From: Trichomonas vaginalis G3
Lineage: Eukaryota; Parabasalia; Trichomonadida; Trichomonadidae
Assembly (NCBI RefSeq): GCF_026262505.1
Contig: NC_067206.1
Span: 23,327,896 to 23,391,895 of the forward strand
Reading direction: 5' to 3'
DNA: 64,000 nucleotides
Shown piece by piece: positions 53,493-63,250 of the stretch. The notes beneath the pieces were generated by a model, which ran no database searches, was not told the origin of the DNA, and saw nothing but the letters and a program-made list of their open reading frames with translations. Position numbers and translations under genes: made by a program. Each line of letters starts with the position of its first letter. Position 1 is the first letter of the stretch.

Positions 53493-55016
53493 TTATGGGA
53501 TGCCATGCACGCACTGAATGGCAAAGCAACAATCCCTCATAAATCCAATAAGTGGCTTTGGTACATTTTCAGTTGCTAGTTCAATAGGTCCTTTAACAGA
53601 CAATTTGTATGTTATTGGAGCAGTAGATGTTTGACCTTGCTGGAAGCAAAAGTCCACTTCTGTTGGAAAACCACATAAGAAATGTGTGTTGTCATAGCTA
53701 TCCCATTTATGTTCCACACTACCATCATCCACCAATGACCTCATAACATCTTCATTAAATCCTATCATATCATTGTTTGTATTGCAAGCGTTCGCAACCA
53801 TTTCATAAAATACAGGTCCATATGATTTTTCAGGTTCTGCAGGCATATTTCCATAAGCTCCCATGGAAAGCTGAAGATATTTAAACTTAGGGTTCTCAAA
53901 ATTAACATAATAGTTGTCTTTCTTTCTAAATAGTGCCCAAATACTTTTAACATTAATAGGCGTATAAGCTGCTGTAAATGTTGCACTTGAACTATCTGTA
54001 TTCTTTGAGAATGAACCGTCCATAGGAATCCAATCCATAACTTTAACAGGAAAACATAAAGCCTCGTTTGTATAATGTTCTACAAGTTCTGTATAAATGT
54101 TAGGGTCTAAAGAGAATGACTTTGGATGAATGAAACATTCATTAAAATCCATCTTTGTTCGAAATAGTTGCTGGGTTACAGTTGTAATAGTAACTGTTCC
54201 ACTAGCTTCTACTGCCTTCGTTATCATAGTGAATGGTTCATTCCATGGAACAAATTTATTTGTCGGTGGATTTGAATCTGAAGCAAATGCAACTTTAAGA
54301 GTTGGATTGAAAGCAATGATATCATTTACAGATATAGATGTGCATTGTAAGGCGTCGCTACTGAACTTTACTTTAAGCTGAATGTTTCCTGCAAAAGCTG
54401 GAATAAATCGAATAGCTTCTAATGGAAGGAATCTTCTAACAGGAATTCTTAAACGAAGCTTAAAATCAAATGATTTTCCTGCTGTAATTGGACCACTAAC
54501 AATTTGTCCTGTTCTGCATGTTCCCGAATGACTCCATACATCTTCATGTCGAGTCTTTGAGAAAACATCTACTTTCTTTATTTGTTCGGTAGTTTGTGAG
54601 TTTGAAGTTATATATGCTTCTTCTCTTGCGTTGTCTTGAGAATATACGATACGACCATTTGCAAGGATTTGATATCCAGCAACTGCATAGAAAGCGTCAT
54701 CGAAACCAATCCAAAATCCTGGTGGGTTTGTTTTATTGGAACCTGAACCAATTTCTTTATCTACAATAAATTGACCTTCCATTTTATACGTAATGAATGT
54801 ATTGTAAAGGTCCAACATATTTTCACCAGGAGGTGAGAGATTGAATGTTACCCATGTGTTATCTTTAGCAGTTCCAGGTTGTGATGGAATCTTTGCGTCA
54901 GAATATTTTCTATTAGTGTCACCAATTTGAACTGCATTGTCTATGATATCGAAATATGAGCGAATCTGATGAATATGCTCTGCTGGAGTAAATTCGTTTA
55001 ACTGTTCGTTCTGCAT
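53493..55016 (-). CDS. Major capsid protein, double jelly-roll type (putative)
   Basis: 507 residues, intact. It is beta-rich throughout, with segments typical of double jelly-roll capsid proteins: WVTFNLSPPGENMLDLYNTF early, FDFKLRLRIPVRRFLPLEAI with FAGNIQLKVKF in the first barrel, and LSMGAYGNMPAEPEKSYGPV with PITYKLSVKGPIELATENVP near the end. Polinton and virophage capsid proteins have this size and layout. It would form the icosahedral shell. Downstream genes run in the same direction toward the TIR. No packaging ATPase was found in the visible part of D; it may lie beyond the window. Confidence 0.7.
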   Translation of the reverse strand: MQNEQLNEFTPAEHIHQIRSYFDIIDNAVQIGDTNRKYSDAKIPSQPGTAKDNTWVTFNLSPPGENMLDLYNTFITYKMEGQFIVDKEIGSGSNKTNPPGFWIGFDDAFYAVAGYQILANGRIVYSQDNAREEAYITSNSQTTEQIKKVDVFSKTRHEDVWSHSGTCRTGQIVSGPITAGKSFDFKLRLRIPVRRFLPLEAIRFIPAFAGNIQLKVKFSSDALQCTSISVNDIIAFNPTLKVAFASDSNPPTNKFVPWNEPFTMITKAVEASGTVTITTVTQQLFRTKMDFNECFIHPKSFSLDPNIYTELVEHYTNEALCFPVKVMDWIPMDGSFSKNTDSSSATFTAAYTPINVKSIWALFRKKDNYYVNFENPKFKYLQLSMGAYGNMPAEPEKSYGPVFYEMVANACNTNNDMIGFNEDVMRSLVDDGSVEHKWDSYDNTHFLCGFPTEVDFCFQQGQTSTAPITYKLSVKGPIELATENVPKPLIGFMRDCCFAIQCVHGIP

Positions 55017-55029
55017 GTATTTACTTCGA

Positions 55030-55467
55030 TAAAAATATCTATTTACTTCATTATTCTCACTCTTCTTCTTGGCATTCGTGGTGGAAGTTGTTTCTTGACA
55101 TTTTCAATGAACTGTACATTCTCTTTTGTCTCAACTTCTTTCACTGGTGGGTCAGGGTTCTTTGACTCGGTTTGTTTTCAATGAAATTCACGAACTTTGC
55201 AATAAGCTCTTGGTTCGTTATTGAAAGTACATCTGGCTTCTTTTCTTCTGTTCTATTGACTTTTCAGTTTGAATAGAAGGTTTTATATGGGCTTCCACCC
55301 TTGCCATGCACCTTAATGTTGTCGCTTTCTGCATTCGCTAATGGAACCTTTCTTTTTCTTACGTATATTTTACCATCTTTACTCTGACTTACGTAATAGA
55401 AAGGATGTTGTATTCCTCTTGCGTCATTTAATATAATAGACTCTCGCTCTGATTTTGACAAGCTCAT
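55030..55467 (-). pseudogene. Small gene region with KDG-RK motif
   Basis: The start at 55467 encodes MSLSKSERESIILNDARGIQ and FYYVSQSKDGKIYVRKRKVP, which resembles the FYIHTMKDGRVQFRKIKQPL motif of the TIR-borne protein, so it is a diverged relative. Further Pro/Lys-rich coding sense continues toward the capsid gene. It appears broken (one or two breaks). Function unknown. Confidence 0.45.
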
Positions 55468-55512
55468 TTTACATCGGTTAAAGTTTTAATTTTGTTTTTT
55501 ATCTGCAGTCAA

Positions 55513-55806
55513 ATGACTCAGACAAGCCCTACGGACAAGACCCAAGGGGTCATAGATGTTGAAGCATTGAAGAAAGAAATTCGCGAGCAAATTTTATCCG
55601 AACTGAAGGAACAAAAACAAGAACAAAAGCCAGAGAGACCAAAGAGAAAACTTAGTGAAAAACAACTTGCTGCATTAGCTGCTGGAAGACAAAAGAACCC
55701 AAGACTACTGGCGAAAAAAGCTAGAGAAGAAGCTGAAGCAAAAGCTAAAGAAGCTGAAGCAAAAGAAAGAGTAAATGGTTTATTTTTATCCGAATTAAAT
55801 GTATAG
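55513..55806 (+). CDS. Charged coiled-coil protein, 97 residues
   Basis: From ATG 55513: MTQTSPTDKTQGVIDVEALK, then a long Lys/Glu/Ala helix with KRKLSEKQLAALAAGRQKNP. It is strongly basic in the middle and probably binds nucleic acid or forms a rod. The stop overlaps the start of the penton-like gene by eight bases, so the two are probably co-expressed. Divergent from the 55467 gene over about 45 bases. Family unknown. Confidence 0.55.
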   Translation: MTQTSPTDKTQGVIDVEALKKEIREQILSELKEQKQEQKPERPKRKLSEKQLAALAAGRQKNPRLLAKKAREEAEAKAKEAEAKERVNGLFLSELNV

Positions 55807-56651
55807 ACAAATACCTTTATCTGTTGCGTTCAGTAGTGAAAACCCTGACGTCAAAATAAAGGGGAACAGAGTAACGTTTAAGTTTCCAACAGACTGGATT
55901 GTGAACATAAATGAAGAGAAGTACATTGGCATAACATCTATGTATATAACACGTGCTTTCAGAAAGGTTGACTTTATACTTCAAGTCGAGATAGAAAATG
56001 ACGAACAGTCTTTAAGCGCCCAAAACATTCACATATACAAATACTTTAAAGACGATACAACATTGTTGCAATGTATGATTTCATTTAATGAATGTTCGAG
56101 AAAAAGTTTAACATTGAAGTACAAACTTTACAGCCTTTACGTGAGTTTCTTGCACAACTGAAAGAAGAAGGTAGTCAGCCACAACTTATAGACTTTCATT
56201 ATGAATTTAATGAAAATGAAGATGGAACACATGACTGTCAGTTTGTTGTATTCTCACCATTCAATGAAGTCGCTAAAAAGAAAAAAATCCATTACGTATA
56301 AGATTTCAAATCTCTGAACCAATGATGATTTCAAGAATGTTTTCAATTATGATGCAATGCTTCCGAGGAAAAATGAATTTCAAAGATTGTAACACCGGCA
56401 TTTGGGATAGAAAGCAAGCTATATTATATTCAAACTTAAGTAAGGGAGTTGAAAATGAGTTCATTGGTCATACAAGAACTTCACCACTTCCTAACCCTAA
56501 ATACTATAAATTAACTGGCTTCAATCGTGAGTTTTGGATAGACATGTTCTCCACTCATGACCATAACTGCCCAGTGTTCTTACCTCCAGACCATAAGGAC
56601 TGTCTCTACATTGAAGCACAACTCTTAAATTCTACAATAGCTGTATTGTAA
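55799..56651 (+). pseudogene. Penton/minor-capsid-like gene, element D
   Basis: Frames in this stretch start MYRQIPLSVAFSSENPDVKI and include FKFPTDWIVNINEEKYIGIT, matching in layout the penton-like gene of C. The end has FLPPDHKDCLYIEAQLLNST. Placed opposite in strand to the capsid gene. It looks broken (about two breaks). Identified only by comparison among the three elements and by position. Confidence 0.45.
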
Positions 56652-56732
56652 ATGACCACATGGGCTTTGCCCATGCCGCTAGCGGCTTATTTTTATCACG
56701 AATGGTCTCACTGCTGACAAAAATAAATGACC

Positions 56733-59700
56733 TCAGAACTTCAACTTACGAATAAAGCTTGTTTTAGTCGTTATTGAGAAGTTAAACTTTTCAGCAAAGC
56801 AAGGACTAGAAGACTTACATAAGTCAAATCCAATCTCTTGACCATCATGAAGTGCTTTGTAAAGTTTCATTAAACTGAACTCAGAGTCTTTGTCAAATTT
56901 TCCTTGCGGAATCATTAAACCTTTATCTTCATCATAGAAACACTGAACAGAGTCAGGAAACATTTCATTAGCGGTTAAAGCAATAACATCTTGCTTCACG
57001 CCTTTCATTCTGCAGTGAAATGCAACTTCATTTAAATCATTCGTGAGTAAGTCTATGTAAGTCTTCTTTCCACAAAATATTGACTTGTATGCTAAACTTT
57101 GTTTTCCAGGTGTTATTTCTGCGAAGTCACTATGAAACTGACCAAGGTTTTTACCAATGAGAACTCTTCCATAACGTTTCTCAAACTCTTCAGCTAAACG
57201 AGGGATATCTTCATTGTAGAGATGCATACTGTCGGTGTCGCTATAAAAGATGTCCATTCCTAAGTCCTCAGCAGTACAGAATACTTCACACATTATTCTC
57301 TTCGACATAGACAGAATGTTAACACCAAGTGGGCAAAAGTTAAAGTGTCTGCAAATGCTTTTCGTTAGCTTGAAAATAGTTTTATCTGAACCATCCAAAC
57401 CTTCGAACTTCACTATATGGTTGTAGTTTCTGATGGCATATCTTATAGCATCTTTGTCATTTACTATGGTTATTTTTGACTCAATAGGAGATAGAATAGT
57501 TTTACCATAAATACTGTTCAGAATGAGCTTTATATTTTCTTGCAAAGGATTTCCTTCTTTCTTATACTTTAACCTTAACTCAAACAACTTCTTTACTTCA
57601 TCTCTTATTCTAATATCTCTGTTTCCATCGTAATAATATCCTTGCAACACTTCACATTTGACACCTTGATATTTTATGAGGTCTTGTAATGTTATATGGT
57701 CAACATACATTAAACAGCAAGTGTTTGAACTTCTGGGAACGTTAAGTTCTGGATTTAGTTCAGGGTCACAAACTATTAAAGGAAAGTGTCTATGTATTCC
57801 AATCTCTGTTATCTTAATGAGAACAAAGAAGCCAGACATAAACTTTTCACCAATGGGTTCCTTTTGGTCGTCATCGAATAAATGTCTCATGAGATACTCT
57901 GTGCTTAACATTTCTTTCTTCATAACCTTTGGAATTCCTTCTAAAGTATAAAGTCTTGCTATAGCTGATGGATATAATGAAACAGCATCGAAGTCAGCAA
58001 TGAGTTTCTTTTCGCTCTTTTGTTTAATGTTATCTGACAACATACATCTTCCACCTTGAATACAGCGTGAAATAAATTCTCTTGGTTTATTTGAGAGGTC
58101 ATATAAATTTCCATTCGGGAAGTACACTCTGTTCTCAAATAATTTGTTAGCAATAGAACAAATACTAACGTAGTCATATACGTTTAAATCAAACTCTTTC
58201 AATATGTCATTTCTGAACTTTACAAATCCTTCTCTTAAAATTCTTACATCTTGTTTGCAATAAAATGTACTATACTTTTCTAAGTCGAAATGGTTTTCAT
58301 CTATTCTGCAACCTTTGATGGAATCTATGTTCTTCATGAACGTATCTGCATCCTGGATAAACTTACATGCTTCAGAAATGACACCAGTTCTGTTGTCATT
58401 TGCTAACAAAACACTGCTGTAGTAGTTGTATGGAAATACTTCTTTCGGTCCTGTTTGTAAGTTAAACATAGCAGGAAATAGTTTAAGCTTCTTATTTATA
58501 ACACTGTAAGAGTCTTTTATAATAATTGCCCTTCCTTTATATAAGCCAGTTATTTGCATTGTTCGTGAACCTTTAATGATGGGAGTTCCTTTCACTTCTG
58601 TCATGTGTCTTAAGATGAAGTTTATATCATAACTGAGGTTATGGAAATATATTAAACTCTTGTCAGGAAGTCGTTCCAAAAATTCTGTTGCACAGTTCTG
58701 ACCCAAATGCTTTCACTCACTGAACCATCTTCACTGTCATAACAGATGTTAAAAAGCTTTATGAAAGCCGTCTGTGCTACACTCAAAGTCAGCAAAGAAA
58801 ACGTGCTCAGGAATGAACTTGCACTTATTTTTATTTACTTCTTTTGACTCGGCTTTCTTCTTCAGTTGTACACAATACTTTGGAGCATATGTCAAATCTT
58901 TAAATGGTGCAAGGTTCTGTTTATATAAGTCAGTCGTATATGTGAAAAGTTCTCCATAAGAAATAGGTTCGAAATATTTGCACTCCCACAATGTTTTCAT
59001 AACATCCCATAGTGGTGTTGTTCTATCATAACGAACTACATATTTATCTTCTCTCTTTGTATAAATCTTCATTTGTTTCTCAATGTTCATTCCACCACAC
59101 TCCTTCAAGATTTCTATATAGTTGCGAATGAAATATGTTGTCATTGGTAATCTTTCGTTTAGCATGTAGTGGTCTTCAACAAGAAGTAAGTCAATAGTTC
59201 GAACAGTTTTACATTCTTTTGGTATGTATCTCTTTATTTCATTATGTCTTGAGTCATTGAAATAACCAATGGTAACATTGAATGCTATACCTGTTGAATC
59301 GGAAATTTCTTGTACTTTACTTTGAGGAAAGTCTCTAACACGAATGACTTCTCTCATGTGGTCAATAGTTTCTTCATTTACTCCAGCCTGAATGCAAGCA
59401 TAAACGAAACAATTGTCCTCTGTCATAAGTGTTGCAGTTCTTTTGTTCAGTTCATTGAAGATTTGGTAGCGTTCAAGATTTATAGGTAATGTGCAAAGAT
59501 ACTTCCAGAACTGACCGCTTCTCTTCTTATAAAACTTCTTTTCACCATTATCTTTCCAAAAGCTTTCTATAAGTGCTGGGTTTCCTGTTTGCTTAAGAGC
59601 TTCCAAAATGGCTTTCTGGTCATTTGTCAGTGTGCTTTCATCTCTATATGGTCTCTTTTTTGGTTTGCCTTTCTTTACATCTGACATCGTTAAGCCTTCA

Positions 59701-60650
59701 TATTCTGTTAAATCATACATCTTTATTTCAGTAAGATTCTTTATGTTTGTCAAGAAGAAGTCATAGTGCATTTCAACAATACCTGCAGCATTTGCTTCTA
59801 TCTCTGATATAAAGTTCTCCTTCAAGAGCTGATGTAGTAGTGTTCCAATATTATTGAGGTTTAACGTAGAACATTCATACTTTCCACCAAGTTTATAACA
59901 TACCATCCATCTCTGTTGGGAGTTTATTTTAATCTTCTCTAAGAGTCTCATGAAAACCTTACCGAAATGTTTGTGTAAGTAGTCTCTGTTTGGTTCATCT
60001 AAAGCTTCGATGTTAAAGTCAATGAGTCTATTGCCTGACTTCACATTTCTCTTCCTATTCTCTTCATCTTTCTTTAACCATCTCTCACCTTCTTTTGGTT
60101 TGTCGTCAATGGAACGAATGACATCGTTAGCTTTGCGAACTTGTTCTATAGCGCTCTTAAACATCTCTCTTCTCTGTTGTTTCAGTGTGTCGTCTCTCTT
60201 TCGTGTTTCACCAACGTTTGCATTTGTTATGTCAAACATCTCTTGACGAACATCATGCGAAAGAGCTTTACGAGTATGACCAACGTTTGCATTTGTTATG
60301 TCAAACATCTCTTGACGAACATCATGCGAAAGAGCTTTACGAGTATGACCAACGTTTGCATTTGTTATGTCAAACATTTCTCTTCTTACTTCATGAGGTA
60401 CTGAACGTCTATGATATAAGTCAATAGCAACGTCATTTAAAGGAAATGCTATTGCATGGACTTCGTCCTCGCCGCGTTGCGGCTTTATGAACTCATGAAT
60501 TCTATCATAACTTATTGCACCATTATAGTCTTTAATGAAGTCAGCGAGTGCTTTTTTGTTTGTTGCGTAATGCTTTGCAACATCTATGTTAGCTTCTGTA
60601 AGAAGTTGTTTTATTTCCGAGTGTTCTAACTTAGACAACTTCCGATACAT
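56733..60650 (-). pseudogene. DNA polymerase B region (protein-primed type)
   Basis: The region carries the marks of a family B polymerase. Exo I, FFADFECSTD, is encoded near 58750-58790. Further downstream come motif A DFDAVSLYPSAIARLY, motif B LILNSIYGKT and motif C FYSDTDSMHLY. The 5' part has a long N-terminal extension with three tandem copies of a 23-residue unit (SHDVRQEMFDITNANVG). Size and layout suit the protein-primed polymerases of Polintons. It would copy the element's genome. The gene looks broken, about one break, with all core motifs visible. Confidence 0.85.
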
Positions 60651-60741
60651 CTTTAGTAGGAAATAAAAAAAATATTTTTGAAAAAATTAGATTAGATTTT
60701 TTTTAAGTTATTTTTCAAAATAATTTAATATTTTTATTATA
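60651..60741. promoter_or_regulatory. Divergent promoter region
   Basis: Very AT-rich 91 bases between the polymerase region and the gene at 60742, with a TTAGATTAGATTTTTTTTAA tract resembling the motif ahead of other element genes. Confidence 0.45.
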
Positions 60742-61215
60742 ATGAAACACATGCAAGATTGCAAGTTCTTTTCATACAATGCTCTCGCTAATGCCATCAA
60801 GAATGAGTTCAATGGTGCTTCAAACGTTAATGTTATCTTTAACAAGAAGTTTGTGAAAGAATCTAAGTTTGGTCAGTATGTCAGACCATTAGCTATTGTC
60901 ATTGACCGCAAACGTTATACTTCACAAGAGTTAGCAGTAGTTTTGAAACAAAAGAGTTTCTTCGTGAATGTCAAAGATACTCATTATACTGTCATAAAGA
61001 ACTCTAACATTGACTTCTTCAGTATTGCTATGAATCTTTCCGAACAGAAAGAATATAAGAAGGGTGAAACAAATGTGAAATATTATCCTTCATCTCTGAA
61101 GACAATAACGAACAAAGATGTTATACAGAAATTCTTACCAAAGGTTGAAGAAGCTTCTATTGACATTGACGAAGGAAGTGAAATGGTTGAAGAAATAGAC
61201 CCTGAAGCTATTTAA
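60742..61215 (+). CDS. Unknown 157-residue protein
   Basis: Starts MKHMQDCKFFSYNALANAIK; mixed alpha/beta with IVIDRKRYTSQELAVVLKQK in the middle and a very acidic C-terminus (DIDEGSEMVEEIDPEAI). Divergent from the polymerase, convergent with the next small gene. The acidic tail and location suggest a replication-associated factor, for example a DNA-binding or terminal protein, but no motif supports a specific call. Confidence 0.55.
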   Translation: MKHMQDCKFFSYNALANAIKNEFNGASNVNVIFNKKFVKESKFGQYVRPLAIVIDRKRYTSQELAVVLKQKSFFVNVKDTHYTVIKNSNIDFFSIAMNLSEQKEYKKGETNVKYYPSSLKTITNKDVIQKFLPKVEEASIDIDEGSEMVEEIDPEAI

Positions 61216-61233
61216 GCAAAAATATATTTTTGG

Positions 61234-61449
61234 TTAGTATTCATATGGATATTTTACAACAATTCCCCAATGTATAAACTTTTCATACGCTTTTTCATAA
61301 GCTTTATATACCTTCAGAAATTTTGCATAATCTTTAGAAGCATTTAGATATTGTTTAAATGCTTTGTATGTCTTCAGAAATTTTGCATAATCTTTTACAT
61401 GTTGTTCGTTCTCTTCTTCTGTCATGAGTTCCGAATATTCTAAATTCAT
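61234..61449 (-). CDS. Small repeat protein, 71 residues
   Basis: Contains two copies of DYAKFLKTYKAFKQYL / DYAKFLKVYKAYEKAY, a helical Tyr/Lys-rich repeat, and ends HWGIVVKYPYEY. Acidic start (MNLEYSELMTEEENEQHVKD). The gene sits 19 bases from the convergent neighbour and about 55 bases past the KilA-N stop, in the same direction as KilA-N. Unknown family. Confidence 0.5.
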   Translation of the reverse strand: MNLEYSELMTEEENEQHVKDYAKFLKTYKAFKQYLNASKDYAKFLKVYKAYEKAYEKFIHWGIVVKYPYEY

Positions 61450-61503
61450 GTTCTTTCATATGAGATAAAATTTTATAAAAAAAAATAAAATTAGCTTAGA
61501 TTT

Positions 61504-62364
61504 TCATTCTTCCTCTTTGAAGTTATCGAAATACTCTGTTATTTTTTCCTTTAACAATGTTAAGTCTTCTTTAAATGTAAGTATTGTGCAACCTTTGATG
61601 TCATAGTGTGTTTGAGGAAGAGTATTTTTGACAATTTCCTTTATTTGCTCATTCGGTGTCATTGAAATCGGTAAGTTTTCACGATAGAACCAGTTTCTGT
61701 CAGATTTGTAAATCTTAGCAAGGTCATAAAAGCTTTTGTTGTTTCTTCTGACTAAATGCAACATAACCATATCTCTGTCTTCTTCTTTCTCCAACTCTTC
61801 AGTATATATCATATACTTATAACTCTTTTCCTTTCCTTTTGGTACTGAACGCGGTATTCTTTTCTGTATGCTTTTGTCTTTGGATTCAATGACTTCATCT
61901 TTTGCTTGAAGTTTCTTTTCCATCTGTTCGCGTTCTTGTCTGTGAATTTCGTCAAGAAGTTTACAAACATACCAAGCATAACGAGGTGAAGCCCACATTG
62001 CTACAGCATTTACGAGAAGTCTATGAACATAATATCCTCTCAAACCGTTTGGCAATTTTTCACGATTTTCATAGAGTTTTGGCGACTGGGGTTTTTTACC
62101 TACTCGCTGTTCTTCACTGTTTTCAGAAAAAAGTATGTCTCGCTGTGCTTCATTTAATAGTTCAATAGTGCTTTGGTTCCTAAACCAGTCTTTAGGAAGT
62201 TTAGTATCTGGAGCATAACATGCTGTCAAAATACTTTGCATTTGGTACATGTCATCTTTGACTGAACGAATGAGACGTAACTGTTTGTTATATTGTATGT
62301 ACTCGTATTCTTCATTTATAGCTTCATGAACGATAGCAGTTGTTGTGTTCTCTAATGTTGACAT
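61504..62364 (-). CDS. KilA-N domain protein (with DUF3627-like C-terminus)
   Basis: 286 residues from ATG 62364 (MSTLENTTTAIVHEA); the same start is used in the C relative at 40065, which is why it is preferred over upstream codons. KilA-N core is at about residues 35-145, ending LRGYYVHRLLVNAVAMWASP and then WYVCKLLDEI. A coiled-coil linker (REQMEKKLQAKDEVIESK) follows, then a C-terminal domain with DLAKIYKSDRNWFYRENLPI, like that of virus and phage KilA-N/Bro proteins. These bind DNA and probably regulate element genes; exact role unknown. Intact here, broken in C. Confidence 0.75.
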   Translation of the reverse strand: MSTLENTTTAIVHEAINEEYEYIQYNKQLRLIRSVKDDMYQMQSILTACYAPDTKLPKDWFRNQSTIELLNEAQRDILFSENSEEQRVGKKPQSPKLYENREKLPNGLRGYYVHRLLVNAVAMWASPRYAWYVCKLLDEIHRQEREQMEKKLQAKDEVIESKDKSIQKRIPRSVPKGKEKSYKYMIYTEELEKEEDRDMVMLHLVRRNNKSFYDLAKIYKSDRNWFYRENLPISMTPNEQIKEIVKNTLPQTHYDIKGCTILTFKEDLTLLKEKITEYFDNFKEEE

Positions 62365-62471
62365 TACTGTCTTTACATACAAAATAAAAAAATAAATAAA
62401 AATAAAATTAGCGTTATTTTTTCTGAGATAAACACTATTTCTTCACAACATTAAATTTTATCCTGTATGAA
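62365..62471. promoter_or_regulatory. Shared upstream motif, divergent region
   Basis: On the minus strand AAATAACGCTAATTTTATTT, then T-rich sequence and TTTTGTATGTAAAG, nearly the same as the sequence before the KilA-N relative in C (40010-40064). Probable element promoter for KilA-N. Confidence 0.6.
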
Positions 62472-62846
62472 ATGACTTTAAAAAGATTATTGACTGACTT
62501 CGAATACTATCTCATTGACGCACTGACAGACCCTCAAAACTGTGTTGAAAGTTCTTTAAGCTTTAAGATTGAAGGTACGACGCATTTTGTCTTCACTTAC
62601 GTATTGAAAGAATATGACCGTTATCATAACGAAGTGAATCAAACACTAATAAAATTTGTAGATAAAAAATTGGTTAACAATGAATATTTTAAACGTGAAG
62701 ACCCAAACACTGCTGGAGATGATGAAGAATACAGACAAGTTATTGAAAAAAATAACGCAAGATTAGATGCAATAGAAAAGAAGTTTAATGAATGTCTTAC
62801 AAACACGTATGAATATCTTATGCGGTGGGAAGCCAGATGGAAATAA
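62472..62846 (+). CDS. Unknown 124-residue protein
   Basis: Starts MTLKRLLTDFEYYLIDALTD, mixed alpha/beta in the first half, then a helical Asn/Glu-rich second half (NNARLDAIEKKFNECLTNTY) ending RWEARWK. Divergent from the KilA-N gene. It has no recognised motif. Upstream of it lies the shared promoter-like region. Confidence 0.5.
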   Translation: MTLKRLLTDFEYYLIDALTDPQNCVESSLSFKIEGTTHFVFTYVLKEYDRYHNEVNQTLIKFVDKKLVNNEYFKREDPNTAGDDEEYRQVIEKNNARLDAIEKKFNECLTNTYEYLMRWEARWK

Positions 62847-62887
62847 ATTTACGTCAAATATGCAATTTATAAAATCTTATGTCGACA

Positions 62888-62959
62888 GGCTACGTAGCAC
62901 AGTGGTCTAAGGTGGTGTTATGGGGGGTTAGTGTCTGTGGTTCGAACCGCGGCAGCGCC
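62888..62959 (+). tRNA. tRNA-like sequence, probably degenerate
   Basis: 72 bases. TAGCACAGTGG fits the pol III A box (TRGCNNAGYNGG) and GGTTCGAACCG fits the B box closely, at tRNA spacing. However, the acceptor stem pairs at only about four of seven positions, no good anticodon stem is found, and the T loop appears one base short. So this is a tRNA-derived or tRNA-like element, not a convincing functional tRNA. It lies between the KilA-N block and the repeats ahead of the coiled-coil gene. Confidence 0.4.
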
Positions 62960-63250
62960 GTATTTTCTTATTTTCTTTGTTTGTCTTGTTTGTCGTGAAT
63001 AAAAAGTGTCATAAAAGTGCTCTATTTTCCACGGGAATAAATAAAAAATTTACTTTATTTCTTCTTTATTTCTTTGTTCCCGTGGAAGAAGGGTTTTGCT
63101 GTTTTTTCTGTTTTTTCTCAGCCGAAATCAATGATTTTTTCATTTTTGGAATCCTTAGCGAATGAGGAATCTTTTCTCTCGTGGAAGCTTTGACCAAAAA
63201 TATAATTGAGGTGAAGAGGTGAGATCTCACCTGTTTTTTCACCTCTTTTT
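62960..63250 (-). repeat. Intergenic region with palindromes
   Basis: GGTGAGATCTCACC at 63218-63231 with AGGTGAAG flanks. A TTCCACGGGAATAAA / TTTGTTCCCGTGGAA inverted repeat spans 63026-63087, a hairpin of about 60 bases. No gene. Confidence 0.7.

Noticed and set aside
62888-62959. A functional tRNA gene
   Set aside because: The A and B boxes are good but acceptor and anticodon stems do not pair well; kept only as tRNA-like.
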